A program made the translations under genes and the position numbers. A stretch of DNA of 64,000 bases, taken from Pseudomonadota bacterium (lineage in GTDB: Bacteria; Desulfobacterota; Binatia; Binatales; Binataceae). A model generated the notes under the pieces. The model worked only from the letters and a program-made list of their open reading frames with translations. It was not told the DNA's origin and searched no databases. Positions 54,228-62,502 of the stretch are shown piece after piece (position 1 is the stretch's first letter; every line of letters starts with the position of its first letter). Where the stretch lies: NCBI GenBank assembly GCA_021323675.1, contig JAJPKP010000040.1:62001-126000 (forward strand), written 5' to 3'.

Positions 54228-54629
54228 CTACGGAGGACCTCCGCGAGAGAGACGAGGAGGGCCGGAGGCCGCGCGAAGATGGCGCGGGACGCGTATTGTC
54301 GCGCGGTCGTTGAGCGCTCCCTTAAGCGCGGCGTTGGCCGCGCATATCAGATGCAGCAGAAATCCGACAGACGGGTTGATTATGTAGGCCGCGGAGACGC
54401 CGAAGAACCATAATGCGCCGCGCGCAGGGCGGCCTTTGTATACATGGCCCAGGCCGGGAATGATGCTCAACAGCGCCGCCACCGCCGGCTTGTAGCCGGG
54501 GTTGGGCGCGAGCAGGCGGCTGGTGGCAAGAGCGGCCCCGCAGTCCTTGCAGAACTCCGCTTGGGCCACCACCACCGGCCGGCCGCATCGCCAGCAATAG
54601 CGCGGCTGTTCAAATTCAGTTTCAGGCAC
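54228..54629 (-). CDS. Zinc-ribbon membrane protein
   Basis: A 133-residue protein from ATG 54629. A zinc ribbon with two CxxC pairs comes first (YCWRCGRPVV, then FCKDCGAALA), followed by two hydrophobic segments (PAVAALLSIIPGLGHVY and the WFFGVSAAYIINPSVGFLL stretch) in a TM2-like arrangement, then a short Arg/Pro-rich tail. The function is unknown. It overlaps the end of the FHA gene by eight bases and precedes the kinase gene by seven, so all three are cotranscribed. Confidence 0.85.
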   Translation of the reverse strand: MPETEFEQPRYCWRCGRPVVVAQAEFCKDCGAALATSRLLAPNPGYKPAVAALLSIIPGLGHVYKGRPARGALWFFGVSAAYIINPSVGFLLHLICAANAALKGALNDRATIRVPRHLRAASGPPRLSRGGPP

Positions 54630-55890
54630 GGAACGTAAATGGCGCTTGGCCTAATTTTATAGGGTCGCCGTTCACGATGCGCTTTTGAGTCACACGTTCA
54701 TCGCCTACGAACGTTCCGTTCTGGCTCTGCAGGTCGTGCAGCTCGAATCCGCCGTTAACGGCCTCGATACTTGCATGATGGCGCGAAACGGACGAGTGAG
54801 CGACAACAATATCATTATCCAGCGCACGCCCGAGCCGAGTCGTGGCACCTGTGCGCACGGGAAATTGGTGGCCCGCGCCGTCGATCAGGCACGGTCCGAC
54901 GCTGACAACGGCCTGGGCCTCTCGGCCTGCGCCGTCGCCAGAGATCCGCGGCGCAATCACACCGGCGCCGGACGCCTGCCTGAGATGAAAAGAAAGCAGA
55001 TAGCCACCGATGCGTATTTGATCGCCCTCGTGCAGAGCGGCGGTTTCAATCCGCGCGCCGTTGACAAAAGTGCCTTCCTGCACCGCCAGGTTGCGGATGA
55101 CGTAATCGGAACCGGAACGTTCTATGACCGCATGGCGTTGTTGCACCGCTTGATCGCCAAACAGGCCGATCGGATTCTCTTCGGCGCGCCCCATCGTCGC
55201 ACGCGCGCCTTCGATTCGAAATTGCCGGCCTCTCAGCCTTCCCTGATCGACGGTAATCCATGCCGCCTTGGTGAGTTCCTGCACCAGGCCGATGAAGAGG
55301 CCGATCGCAAGTCCGATGGAGCTGAGTCCGATCAGGCGCGACACCAATCCGCCGCCGGTCGCATAGTTGATCGGATCGAAAAGAATTCCGCCGATGAAAC
55401 CGCCGACCCATCCTCCGACCGCACCTTTCAGGATGTTGGGAGGCGAAAAGGTTGAGAGGCCCACCCCCGCGCCCAGCATCGCGCCCATGATGATCCAGCT
55501 AACGACCCTGGCGCAGAAGAGATAAAAGGTCGAGCCCTCGTGGTTCAGTTCCCATCCGCCAAAGTGCAGAATGGAACTGAACACCGAATTCGCGAAATAG
55601 TCAGCCGGCACCGCGAGAACCAGGCAGATTAGGAAGCCGGTCCAGAAGCGCCTTTGCGTTGCGGGGCTTATCTCCAGTTGCTGCCTTTCGACCGCGAGAA
55701 TCAAGCCGCCGATCAGGCCCGAGAACAGAGCCATCGCCGCGTACGACGCGACTACGCCGGCGGTCGAGATTTGCTCGGTGAGGCTATGGCCGTGACTGGC
55801 CAGTTCGACCGGCAGCCATCCGATAGCGCCGCCCGCCAGGCCGGCCAATGCTTTCAGGAGAAGCTCGCGGCGGTTTATGGAACCGTTCAT
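54622..55890 (-). CDS. Polytopic membrane protein with two FHA domains
   Basis: A 422-residue protein. Residues 1-215 contain about five membrane helices with Gly-rich packing (GLAGGAIGWL, GLIGGLILAVE, AMLGAGVGLS, GGWVGGFIGGIL). Two FHA domains follow. The first has MGRAEEN, QQRHAVIE and NGARI; the second has LGRALDND, SVSRHHASIE and SQNGTFV, with the Arg, Ser and Asn that contact phosphothreonine. It should bind phosphorylated partners on the cytoplasmic side. It is the first gene of the operon with the zinc-ribbon protein and the kinase. Confidence 0.92.
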   Translation of the reverse strand: MNGSINRRELLLKALAGLAGGAIGWLPVELASHGHSLTEQISTAGVVASYAAMALFSGLIGGLILAVERQQLEISPATQRRFWTGFLICLVLAVPADYFANSVFSSILHFGGWELNHEGSTFYLFCARVVSWIIMGAMLGAGVGLSTFSPPNILKGAVGGWVGGFIGGILFDPINYATGGGLVSRLIGLSSIGLAIGLFIGLVQELTKAAWITVDQGRLRGRQFRIEGARATMGRAEENPIGLFGDQAVQQRHAVIERSGSDYVIRNLAVQEGTFVNGARIETAALHEGDQIRIGGYLLSFHLRQASGAGVIAPRISGDGAGREAQAVVSVGPCLIDGAGHQFPVRTGATTRLGRALDNDIVVAHSSVSRHHASIEAVNGGFELHDLQSQNGTFVGDERVTQKRIVNGDPIKLGQAPFTFRA

Positions 55891-56065
55891 TGTCAGACGT
55901 GTCCTCGCGACCGTTTGCAGGTTGGTACAGAACCGCTGTTTTCATAATAGCCCGCGACGATGGGCTGGAAAATGCAGGCCAATCGCGTCAGGAGCGGACG
56001 AGTTGCCGAGCGTCACCTTTCGCGGCATCATCCGAGCGGACGCATTTTTTGGAAAGTTGAAGTAG

Positions 56066-57307
56066 ATGGCCGAAAAAAATCTGGTACCTGAAAAGTTTGG
56101 TCCGTTGCAGGACGTGAAAATCGTCTCGACCGGAACTTTGATCGCGCAACCGTTCGCCGCCGAGCTGGCGGCGGAGATGGGCGCCGAAGTCATCCAGGTC
56201 GAGCGGCCCGTGGTCGGCGACACCGGATGGCGCAATATCGGAATCAGGCTCAAGAACCAGCATGGCGGTCCTCCGGTCGCCACAACGTGGGTGCAGGAAC
56301 GCCGCAACGTTTTTTGCGTGACGCTCGATCTCTCCAAGCCGCGCGGCCGGGACATCCTGCTCAAGCTGGTCGCTCGCGCCGACATCTGGATGGAAAGCTC
56401 GAAGCCCGGCACCTACGCGAAGTGGGGACTGGATGACGAGACGGTCCGGAAGACAAACCCGAGGCTGGTTATTACGCACGTGAGCGGCTTCGGACAGACG
56501 GGAGATCCCGACTACGTGATGCGCCCGTCTTACGACATCGTCGGCCAGGCAGTCGGCGGCATGATGTATCAAACCGGCTATCCCGACCCGACGCCACCGA
56601 CCCGCGCGGCGCCGTGGACCGGCGACTACCTTACGGCATTGTTTACGCTCTGGTCCTCGCTTGCCGGGCTTACTTACGCGCGTTCGACGGGAAAGGGGCA
56701 ATCGATCGATCTCGCGCAGTACGAGGCGATTCACAAGACCATGGGCGGTACGATGGTCGAATACTTCCAGGAAGGAATCGTGCGAGAGCGATCGGGCAAT
56801 CGAGCGCAGGGATTCCAGCCGCTGGATTCGTTTCAGGCCAAAGACGGATGGGTGGTGCTGGGCGCGCTGGGCGATGTTTACGATCGCCTGCTGCCGCTGA
56901 TCGGCCTGGACCCGCGCGACCCCAAGTGGCAAAGCGCCAGAACCAATCTCGAATCGATCGAAGGAATCGAGTTCGACGCGATTCTGCGGGGGTGGATCGG
57001 CGAACGCACCGTCGCGCAAGTAGTGGAAGAGATGGCGCAGGGCAAGGTTCCGTGTTCGCCGATCATGTCGAGCAAGGACATGGCCGAGGACCCGCAGTAT
57101 CGCGCGCGGCAAATGCACATCGAGTGGGAGGACCTGCAGGCGGGGAAGGTGAAGGGAATCGGGATCGCGCCGAAGTTTTCGCTGACGCCGGGCAGGATTT
57201 TCCGGGGATCAGCTCCGGTCGGATACGACAATCAACGCGTCTATGGCGACCTGCTCGGGCTGAGCGGGACGGAGATGGAATCGCTCAAGCGCGAACGAGT
57301 GATCTGA
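56066..57307 (+). CDS. CaiB/BaiF family CoA transferase (copy 4)
   Basis: A 413-residue CoA transferase from ATG 56066. Markers are LQDVKIVSTGTLIAQPFAAE, GAEVIQVERPVVGDTGWR, VTLDLSKPRGRDILLK, ARADIWMESSKPGTYAKWGL and RPSYDIVGQAVGGMMYQTGY. The C-terminal KYNDL-like ending is present as VYGDLLGLSG. It lies alone on the plus strand between the FHA operon and the LLM gene, which is convergent to it. The gene has diverged from the other three copies, suggesting separate substrates. Confidence 0.92.
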   Translation: MAEKNLVPEKFGPLQDVKIVSTGTLIAQPFAAELAAEMGAEVIQVERPVVGDTGWRNIGIRLKNQHGGPPVATTWVQERRNVFCVTLDLSKPRGRDILLKLVARADIWMESSKPGTYAKWGLDDETVRKTNPRLVITHVSGFGQTGDPDYVMRPSYDIVGQAVGGMMYQTGYPDPTPPTRAAPWTGDYLTALFTLWSSLAGLTYARSTGKGQSIDLAQYEAIHKTMGGTMVEYFQEGIVRERSGNRAQGFQPLDSFQAKDGWVVLGALGDVYDRLLPLIGLDPRDPKWQSARTNLESIEGIEFDAILRGWIGERTVAQVVEEMAQGKVPCSPIMSSKDMAEDPQYRARQMHIEWEDLQAGKVKGIGIAPKFSLTPGRIFRGSAPVGYDNQRVYGDLLGLSGTEMESLKRERVI

Positions 57308-57312
57308 GAGTT

Positions 57313-58146
57313 TCATTTCCGGTCCGCGATCTTGCCCATAAAAATCTCCGCGGCGCGCCCGAATTCGGTTTCGTCGGAGTAGCGTCCGAGATCGAGGATG
57401 AAATAGGTCGCGCCCGCGTCGCGTTCCGTGTCGAGCCGGGCGCGCGCCGCGGATATGTCATCAAGCTTGAGCGCGCGGCGCACCACGATTTCGGGATCCG
57501 GCCGCCCCGCCGCGCGCATCCGCGACCGCAGATCTTCAACCATAGGTTTAAGTTCCGCCGGCCTCTCCATCGGATGCCATCCGTCGCCGAATTTCACGAC
57601 CCGGTCGATGGCTTTTGAGCTACCGCCTCCGATCCAGATCGGCGGCCGCTTGGGATGGGGCTCGAAGACGAAGGCCGGAAACCTTACCAGCTCGCCCCGG
57701 TACGCCAGAGCATCGCGGTTTTCGAACAAATGGTGCAGCACGCGCAGAGTTTCGGTGGTGATGGCGCCGCGCTTTCGGATGTCCACGCCGAGTGCTTCGA
57801 ACTCCGGTCTCATCCATCCCACGCCCACGCCGAGGATCATCCGCTCGCCGGACAGTTCCTGGATGGTAGCGATCTGCTTTGCGGTCAGGACCGCGGGCCG
57901 ATAGGGAAGCACCAGAACCGACACCCCGATTCGAATGCGGTTGGTCATCCCGGCCAGGTATGCCAATGCCGCCAGCACGTCGAGATAGCGGCCTCCGGAG
58001 CCTTCGGTCTGATCGGGCGGGATGCACAGATGGTCGGAGACGAAAAGCGCGTCGAACCCCGCATCCTCGGCGATTCGGCCGCAGGCGCGGAAAGTCGCGG
58101 GATTCGATTGGGGTCCCATATTCCGGATTGCGATGCCGTATTTCAT
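57313..58146 (-). CDS. LLM-class flavin-dependent oxidoreductase (F420-type)
   Basis: A 277-residue TIM-barrel protein from ATG 58146. Markers are CGRIAEDAGFDALFVSDHL, RIRIGVSVLVLPYRPAVLTA, GERMILGVGVGWMRPEFEAL, PPIWIGGGSSKAIDRVV and KFGDGWHP, typical of the F420-dependent or luciferase-like group. It probably acts on aldehydes, ketones or acyl-CoA derivatives, with F420 or FMN. It is divergent from the TetR gene, with both starts in a 169-base spacer, and converges with the CoA transferase. Confidence 0.88.
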   Translation of the reverse strand: MKYGIAIRNMGPQSNPATFRACGRIAEDAGFDALFVSDHLCIPPDQTEGSGGRYLDVLAALAYLAGMTNRIRIGVSVLVLPYRPAVLTAKQIATIQELSGERMILGVGVGWMRPEFEALGVDIRKRGAITTETLRVLHHLFENRDALAYRGELVRFPAFVFEPHPKRPPIWIGGGSSKAIDRVVKFGDGWHPMERPAELKPMVEDLRSRMRAAGRPDPEIVVRRALKLDDISAARARLDTERDAGATYFILDLGRYSDETEFGRAAEIFMGKIADRK

Positions 58147-58270
58147 CGTTTTGTCTTCCCCGGTCGCCGGATTGTGCGCGGCGTGCGGCGGACCTTCGTC
58201 GCAGGTTTCGTTATGCAACCCTAGGCCGGCGCTGCTCGCGGGACAAGCCGTTTTCGGGGTGGTGCTGGAA

Positions 58271-58280
58271 ACCCGCGGGT
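58271..58280. promoter_or_regulatory. Perfect ten-base palindrome between the LLM and TetR genes
   Basis: ACCCGCGGGT is a perfect palindrome 36 bases upstream of the TetR start, in the region shared with the divergent LLM gene. A TetR-family repressor could bind here and control both directions. Short GC palindromes are common in GC-rich DNA, so support is weak. Confidence 0.25.
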
Positions 58281-58315
58281 CAGCGCGGCACACTTGGATA
58301 GGATTGGAGGTCCGA

Positions 58316-58975
58316 GTGGGACGACCATCGGCGAAAGAACGCAGACCCTACAACAGTGACGCAATATTGGACGTGGCCGTCCGCGTATTCCTGGAACGCG
58401 GCTACGACGGCGCATCGCTCGACGACGTCGCGCGGGCCGCGGGAATCACCAAGGCGAGCGTTTACTACCACGTAAGCAGCAAGGAAGAACTGCTCGAACG
58501 CGGAGTGGGGCGGGCGTTCGACGCGCTGTACGCGGTGCTGCAGGAGCCGCGGGTCCGCACCGGCCCTCCGATTGAACGCCTGAAGCACATCGTCAAACGA
58601 ACGATAGATATCACCGTGACGATGCTGCCGGAGGTGGCGCTGCTGCTGCGCGTGCGCGGCAATACGAGGGCGGAAAAAAGAATCCTCGAGCGCCGGCGCG
58701 AATTCGATCACCTTATTGCCCGGTTTGTCGCCCGCGCGCAGCGGGCGGGCGAACTCCGGCGCGATCTGGATGCGCGCCTGGCGACGCGGCTGGTCTTCGG
58801 GATGCTGAATTCGATCGCGGAATGGTACCGGCCCGAGGGCCGGCTGGATGCGAAAGGTATCGCCGAGGCGGTGTTTCGCATCGCTTTCGAAGGGGTCGAG
58901 GCGGGACGCCTGCGCGCTTCTTGTAAATCTACCGAAAGGTTGATAACTATCGATCGGAGGCGAGGCGACAAATGA
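58316..58975 (+). CDS. TetR family transcriptional regulator
   Basis: A 219-residue regulator from a GTG at 58316, with GGAGG five bases upstream. The helix-turn-helix is AILDVAVRVFLERGYDGASL, DDVARAAGITKASVYYHVSS, followed by KEELLERGV. The rest is the helical ligand-binding domain. It probably represses the operon that it begins (di-iron enzyme and crotonase-family protein) and the divergent LLM gene. Its stop overlaps the di-iron gene start (ATGA). Confidence 0.9.
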   Translation: MGRPSAKERRPYNSDAILDVAVRVFLERGYDGASLDDVARAAGITKASVYYHVSSKEELLERGVGRAFDALYAVLQEPRVRTGPPIERLKHIVKRTIDITVTMLPEVALLLRVRGNTRAEKRILERRREFDHLIARFVARAQRAGELRRDLDARLATRLVFGMLNSIAEWYRPEGRLDAKGIAEAVFRIAFEGVEAGRLRASCKSTERLITIDRRRGDK

Positions 58976-59994
58976 GCGAGTTCATCATCCCGCCGGGCGG
59001 CCTTACTCCCGCTCCCGAAGTTCCCCAACCCAACATTTTTCCGATGGAGTGGCGGTGCGAGACGCCCAAACTCCGCGACATCTACGAACGCGCGAAGCGC
59101 GAAGGTTTCAATCCTTCGGACATCCCGTGGCACGAACTGTCGCCGGAGGCGTACAGCGACGACGAGCGGATTGCGATCATGTACTGGTGGGCGCTGCTGT
59201 CAAACTTCGATTCATCGGGGCCGGCCGTGTTCGCCCGCGCCACCATCCGATCGTGGGAAATGCACGAAGAAGATCCGGTCCGCAAATGCTTCTTCTCGAT
59301 CACCCGCGACGAGACCAACCACGAGGAATGCTGCCAGCGGGTGATTCAGAAGCTGGTGCCGGACGGACCGCAGGGGTTCAAACCGCAGAACGAACTTCAG
59401 CGGGTTGCGCTCAACAACATCGATTGGCTGTATCACAATGGCGGGCGGTACTGGACCGGGTACAATCGCGCGATCGAGCGCTACCCGCTGGCGATCATCT
59501 TCACGTCGTTCATGATGGGCGAGGTGGCGTCCTCGACGCTGTTTCACGGGATGTCGCGCGCGACCACCCATCCCGTTTACCGCGCGATTTTCAATAACAT
59601 CGGACGCGATGAAGCGCGCCATCTGCAAATCTGCATCAGCCTGCTCGAGAAACAATGGCCCGGGCTCAGCGATGAACATCGCGCCTTTATCACCAAGCAA
59701 TTGCGGGCCGGGTTTGTATTCCTGTCGATGGTCCTGTGGGAGCCGCCCCAGCAGTTCTGGGATCTGCCCGGCTATTTTCTGAACAACCACCGGATCCTGC
59801 TGCGCATCGCGCGCGAGGCGGGCCTCGGCATCCTGACGTACGAACAGCAGGCGGACAATTGGCGGCTCGCGATTGCGCGCGTGCGCAAGCTCGTCGAGCG
59901 ATGGAACATCCAGTTCCCGGCAATTCCGGAGCTCGATATCGAAGGCGTTGACGTCGGCGACATTACGGCCGAGGATATAATTCCGGTTTTCTGA
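58972..59994 (+). CDS. Ferritin-like di-iron protein
   Basis: A 340-residue helical protein with two EXXH motifs: Glu114-His117 in RDETNHEECC and Glu214-His217 in GRDEARHLQI, plus Glu184 in MMGEVASS. These give the usual set for a ferritin-fold di-iron site such as in R2-like ligand-binding oxidases, AurF-type N-oxygenases or acyl desaturases. The chain is longer than AurF and lacks its characteristic loops, so the subgroup is open. The operon with TetR and a PaaG-like crotonase suggests oxidation of an aromatic or acyl substrate. Confidence 0.82.
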   Translation: MSEFIIPPGGLTPAPEVPQPNIFPMEWRCETPKLRDIYERAKREGFNPSDIPWHELSPEAYSDDERIAIMYWWALLSNFDSSGPAVFARATIRSWEMHEEDPVRKCFFSITRDETNHEECCQRVIQKLVPDGPQGFKPQNELQRVALNNIDWLYHNGGRYWTGYNRAIERYPLAIIFTSFMMGEVASSTLFHGMSRATTHPVYRAIFNNIGRDEARHLQICISLLEKQWPGLSDEHRAFITKQLRAGFVFLSMVLWEPPQQFWDLPGYFLNNHRILLRIAREAGLGILTYEQQADNWRLAIARVRKLVERWNIQFPAIPELDIEGVDVGDITAEDIIPVF

Positions 59995-60036
59995 CCGGAC
60001 CCGCGGACCGCTCGACTCTCTCCGGGAGGCAGCATC

Positions 60037-60810
60037 ATGACCGTCGACCTGACGATTACGGATTCGCTCGCCGAGATCGTGCTGAATCGGCCCGACAAGC
60101 TGAATGCCGTCAATGAGGCGATGGCGAGTGAGCTTACCGACGTTCTCGATCGCGCCGAGCGCGAAATGGTCCGCGCCGTGCTGCTCAGAGGGGAGGGCGC
60201 CGGCTTCTGCGCGGGCCGAGATCTGGCCGACGCGGATCCCGGCAATGAGGACGCCGAGGCGATTCTCGAAGAAACCGTCAATCCGATTATCAAGCGAATC
60301 GCGACTTTTCCGGCGCCGACGTTTGCCGCCGTGCACGGTGCCTGCCTCGGCGTGGGATTGGGGATGGCGCTTGCCTGCGACGTCGTTTACATCGCAGACG
60401 ACGCGAAAATCGGATCGCCGTTCGCGCGGATAGGAGCGGTTCTCGACTCCGGCGCGCATTCGTTTTTTGCCTCTCGAATCGGAACGCATCGCGCGCTCGA
60501 GCTGGTTTACACCGGGCGGTTTCTCTCCGGAGTCGAGGCCGCAAACTGGGGTTTGGTGAACCAGAGCGTGGCGAAAGAGAAACTGCTCGAGCATGCCCGC
60601 GCGGTAGCCCTTCAGGTTGCCAAAGGCCCGACGACCGCTTTCATGGAATCAAAGCGGCTGATGCGCAGAATCGACGAGGAAGCGCTGGGACTGTTCGCGG
60701 TGTTGCGCTGCGAGGCGCAGGCCCAGGGCGTGGCGGGCAAGACCGCCGACTACAAAGAAGGAATCACCGCCTTTCAGCAAAAGCGCCAGCCGAAATTCGT
60801 CGGACGCTGA
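60037..60810 (+). CDS. Enoyl-CoA hydratase/isomerase family protein (PaaG-like)
   Basis: A 257-residue crotonase-fold protein. The oxyanion hole region is present (GAGFCAGRDLADAD; VHGACLGVGLGMALACDVV), but the two hydratase glutamates are replaced: GVGLG where GGGCE is usual and SPFARIG where a Glu is usual. IGAVLDSGAHSFFASRIG carries an Asp in the place used by isomerases such as PaaG. A double-bond or ring isomerase is more likely than a hydratase. It follows the di-iron gene by 42 bases. Confidence 0.88.
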   Translation: MTVDLTITDSLAEIVLNRPDKLNAVNEAMASELTDVLDRAEREMVRAVLLRGEGAGFCAGRDLADADPGNEDAEAILEETVNPIIKRIATFPAPTFAAVHGACLGVGLGMALACDVVYIADDAKIGSPFARIGAVLDSGAHSFFASRIGTHRALELVYTGRFLSGVEAANWGLVNQSVAKEKLLEHARAVALQVAKGPTTAFMESKRLMRRIDEEALGLFAVLRCEAQAQGVAGKTADYKEGITAFQQKRQPKFVGR

Positions 60811-60834
60811 CGCCGGGACGGCTGAGCTCCACAG

Positions 60835-62502
60835 TCAGGATCGCCGTTTGTTCTTGCCGTCGCGCGCGAGCCGGCGGGCGGCATCGCCAAGCACTCCGGC
60901 GCGATGAAACCGGCTGTATTCCTCGGCAGTAAGTCCGCGCGCCACTTCCAGCGCCACCGACAATCCGGCCAGGACGAATGTCTCGGCCAGGACGCTGATT
61001 CGGGGAGCCAAGCCAAGGCCTCCGCCTTCGCGCCGAACCGGCGCGCAGATTACGAGGTCGGCGATGCGCGCGAGATCGGAGTTGCGGTTGCCGGTAACCG
61101 CGATCAGTTCCGCGCCTTGCTCCTTGATTGCGATTGCCGCGGAGCAAATTTCCGTGTTGCCGCTGTTGGAAATCGCGATGACGACATCGTGCGGATGAAC
61201 CTGGCCGAGGCTTCCGTGGAGGGTTTCGGTGGCGTGCAGAAAGGTCGCCGGAGTTCCGACGGAACAGAACAGGCTCGCGGCGTAGCGCGCCACGTGCTCG
61301 GGCTTGCCGACGCCGGTTACATGAACCCGTCCACCTCTGGCCTGTGCCTGTCGGATCATCTCGACGGCGCGCGCGAGGGCGCCGAGATCGAGTCCGCCTC
61401 GCAGGATCTTCAATTCGTCGAGCGATTGAGTGAAGAAGCGCTCGATTTCGCGCACTTCGCGTTCGGCCTGCTGAATCGGCGAAGCGGCGCGAAAACCATC
61501 GGTGTGCGGCTGCGTACTTTCCGGCAGCGCCTCGCCGTATAGATCGACGATCTCGCGCCGCAACTCGAACCGCTCGGGAAAAGCGCCTAGCCGCTTGATA
61601 CAGACGGCGCCGGCCGCATTGGCGAGCCGGCCGGCCTTGTCCCACGGCAGTTTCCATCGGAGCGCGGCGAGAATTCCGGACAAAAACGCGTCTCCGGCAC
61701 CGGTCGAATCGACCTGCTTGACGCGAAACGCGGGAATCTTGAGGGCGGCGTCGTGCGCGGCGATGGCGCATCCCCGATCGCCCATCGTGATTATCACCGC
61801 GCGATTGCCGTATTTCGCCCGAATCTTTTCCGCCATCTTGAGCGGATCGCCGCTCTTCGAATTTGCCAGGCTCGCGGCCACGGCTTTGGATGGCTTCAGG
61901 ATAGTGGCGAGTTTCAGCGCCCGCTCGAGCTCCGCGCGCGTCCCAAGCATCGCGGCCGCATCGGCGGCCGGCAAGTCGACATCGAGCACGGTCGGAATGG
62001 AGTTTTTCAGCGCGAACGACAGGATGGCGTTCACGGTCGGAAGCGGAAGTTGGGAAACTTCGGTCGAGACGACATGCGCGCGGCGGATGAAGGCGCCGTG
62101 GCGGCGGCTTATTTCCTCGGGCCGAAGCTCGGCGGTGGCTCCGCGCGCCATGTAGATCGCGCGGTCCCCGTTCGCGTCGACAATGACGTTCGCGAAGGAA
62201 CTCGCGCTGCCGTCGAGGGTCAGATGCTGGGCGATGCCGAAGCGGTCCATGCCCGCGCGCAGGAACTCGCCGTGCCGATCATCGCCCATCTTGCCGAAGA
62301 TTCCGGCCGTGAGCCCGAGCACGCGCGCCCATCCCAGATGATTCAGCACGAGCCCGCCGACCTGGGTGCGCTCGATGCTGCCGCCGGAGTCGTGTGCGCC
62401 GAGGATAGTCTTTTCGTCGGCAGTAATGATCCGTGGAGCGCGGTAGAACTGGTCCACGACCATGCTGCCGCATCCCACTACGTCAAGTTTTCCGTCAGCC
62501 AT
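60835..62502 (-). CDS. PfkB-family sugar kinase fused to a SIS (sugar isomerase) domain
   Basis: A 555-residue fusion from ATG 62502. The N-terminal part (1-310) is a PfkB/ribokinase-type kinase: KLDVVGCGSMVVDQFYRA, VLDVDLPAAD, ITMGDRGCAI and the signature QVDSTGAGDAFLSGILAA with catalytic Asp271. The C-terminal part (about 350-555) is a SIS domain like KdsD/GutQ: VTGVGKPEHVARYAASLF, SVGTPATFLHATETLHGSLG and VIAISNSGNTEI, ending with HRAGVLGDAARRLA. A kinase with an aldose-ketose isomerase in one chain would couple two sugar-phosphate steps. The upstream aldolase-like gene overlaps it by eight bases. Confidence 0.92.
   Translation of the reverse strand: MADGKLDVVGCGSMVVDQFYRAPRIITADEKTILGAHDSGGSIERTQVGGLVLNHLGWARVLGLTAGIFGKMGDDRHGEFLRAGMDRFGIAQHLTLDGSASSFANVIVDANGDRAIYMARGATAELRPEEISRRHGAFIRRAHVVSTEVSQLPLPTVNAILSFALKNSIPTVLDVDLPAADAAAMLGTRAELERALKLATILKPSKAVAASLANSKSGDPLKMAEKIRAKYGNRAVIITMGDRGCAIAAHDAALKIPAFRVKQVDSTGAGDAFLSGILAALRWKLPWDKAGRLANAAGAVCIKRLGAFPERFELRREIVDLYGEALPESTQPHTDGFRAASPIQQAEREVREIERFFTQSLDELKILRGGLDLGALARAVEMIRQAQARGGRVHVTGVGKPEHVARYAASLFCSVGTPATFLHATETLHGSLGQVHPHDVVIAISNSGNTEICSAAIAIKEQGAELIAVTGNRNSDLARIADLVICAPVRREGGGLGLAPRISVLAETFVLAGLSVALEVARGLTAEEYSRFHRAGVLGDAARRLARDGKNKRRS

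Noticed and set aside
52733..54313. Long plus-strand open frame (526 codons) opposite the kinase gene
   Set aside because: It is the antisense shadow of a GC-rich gene with clear kinase motifs; its translation has no recognisable domain and is rich in Arg/Gly/Ala.
59212..60594. Long minus-strand frame (460 codons) across the di-iron and crotonase genes
   Set aside because: It spans two well-supported plus-strand genes and their spacer; the composition is that of an antisense frame.
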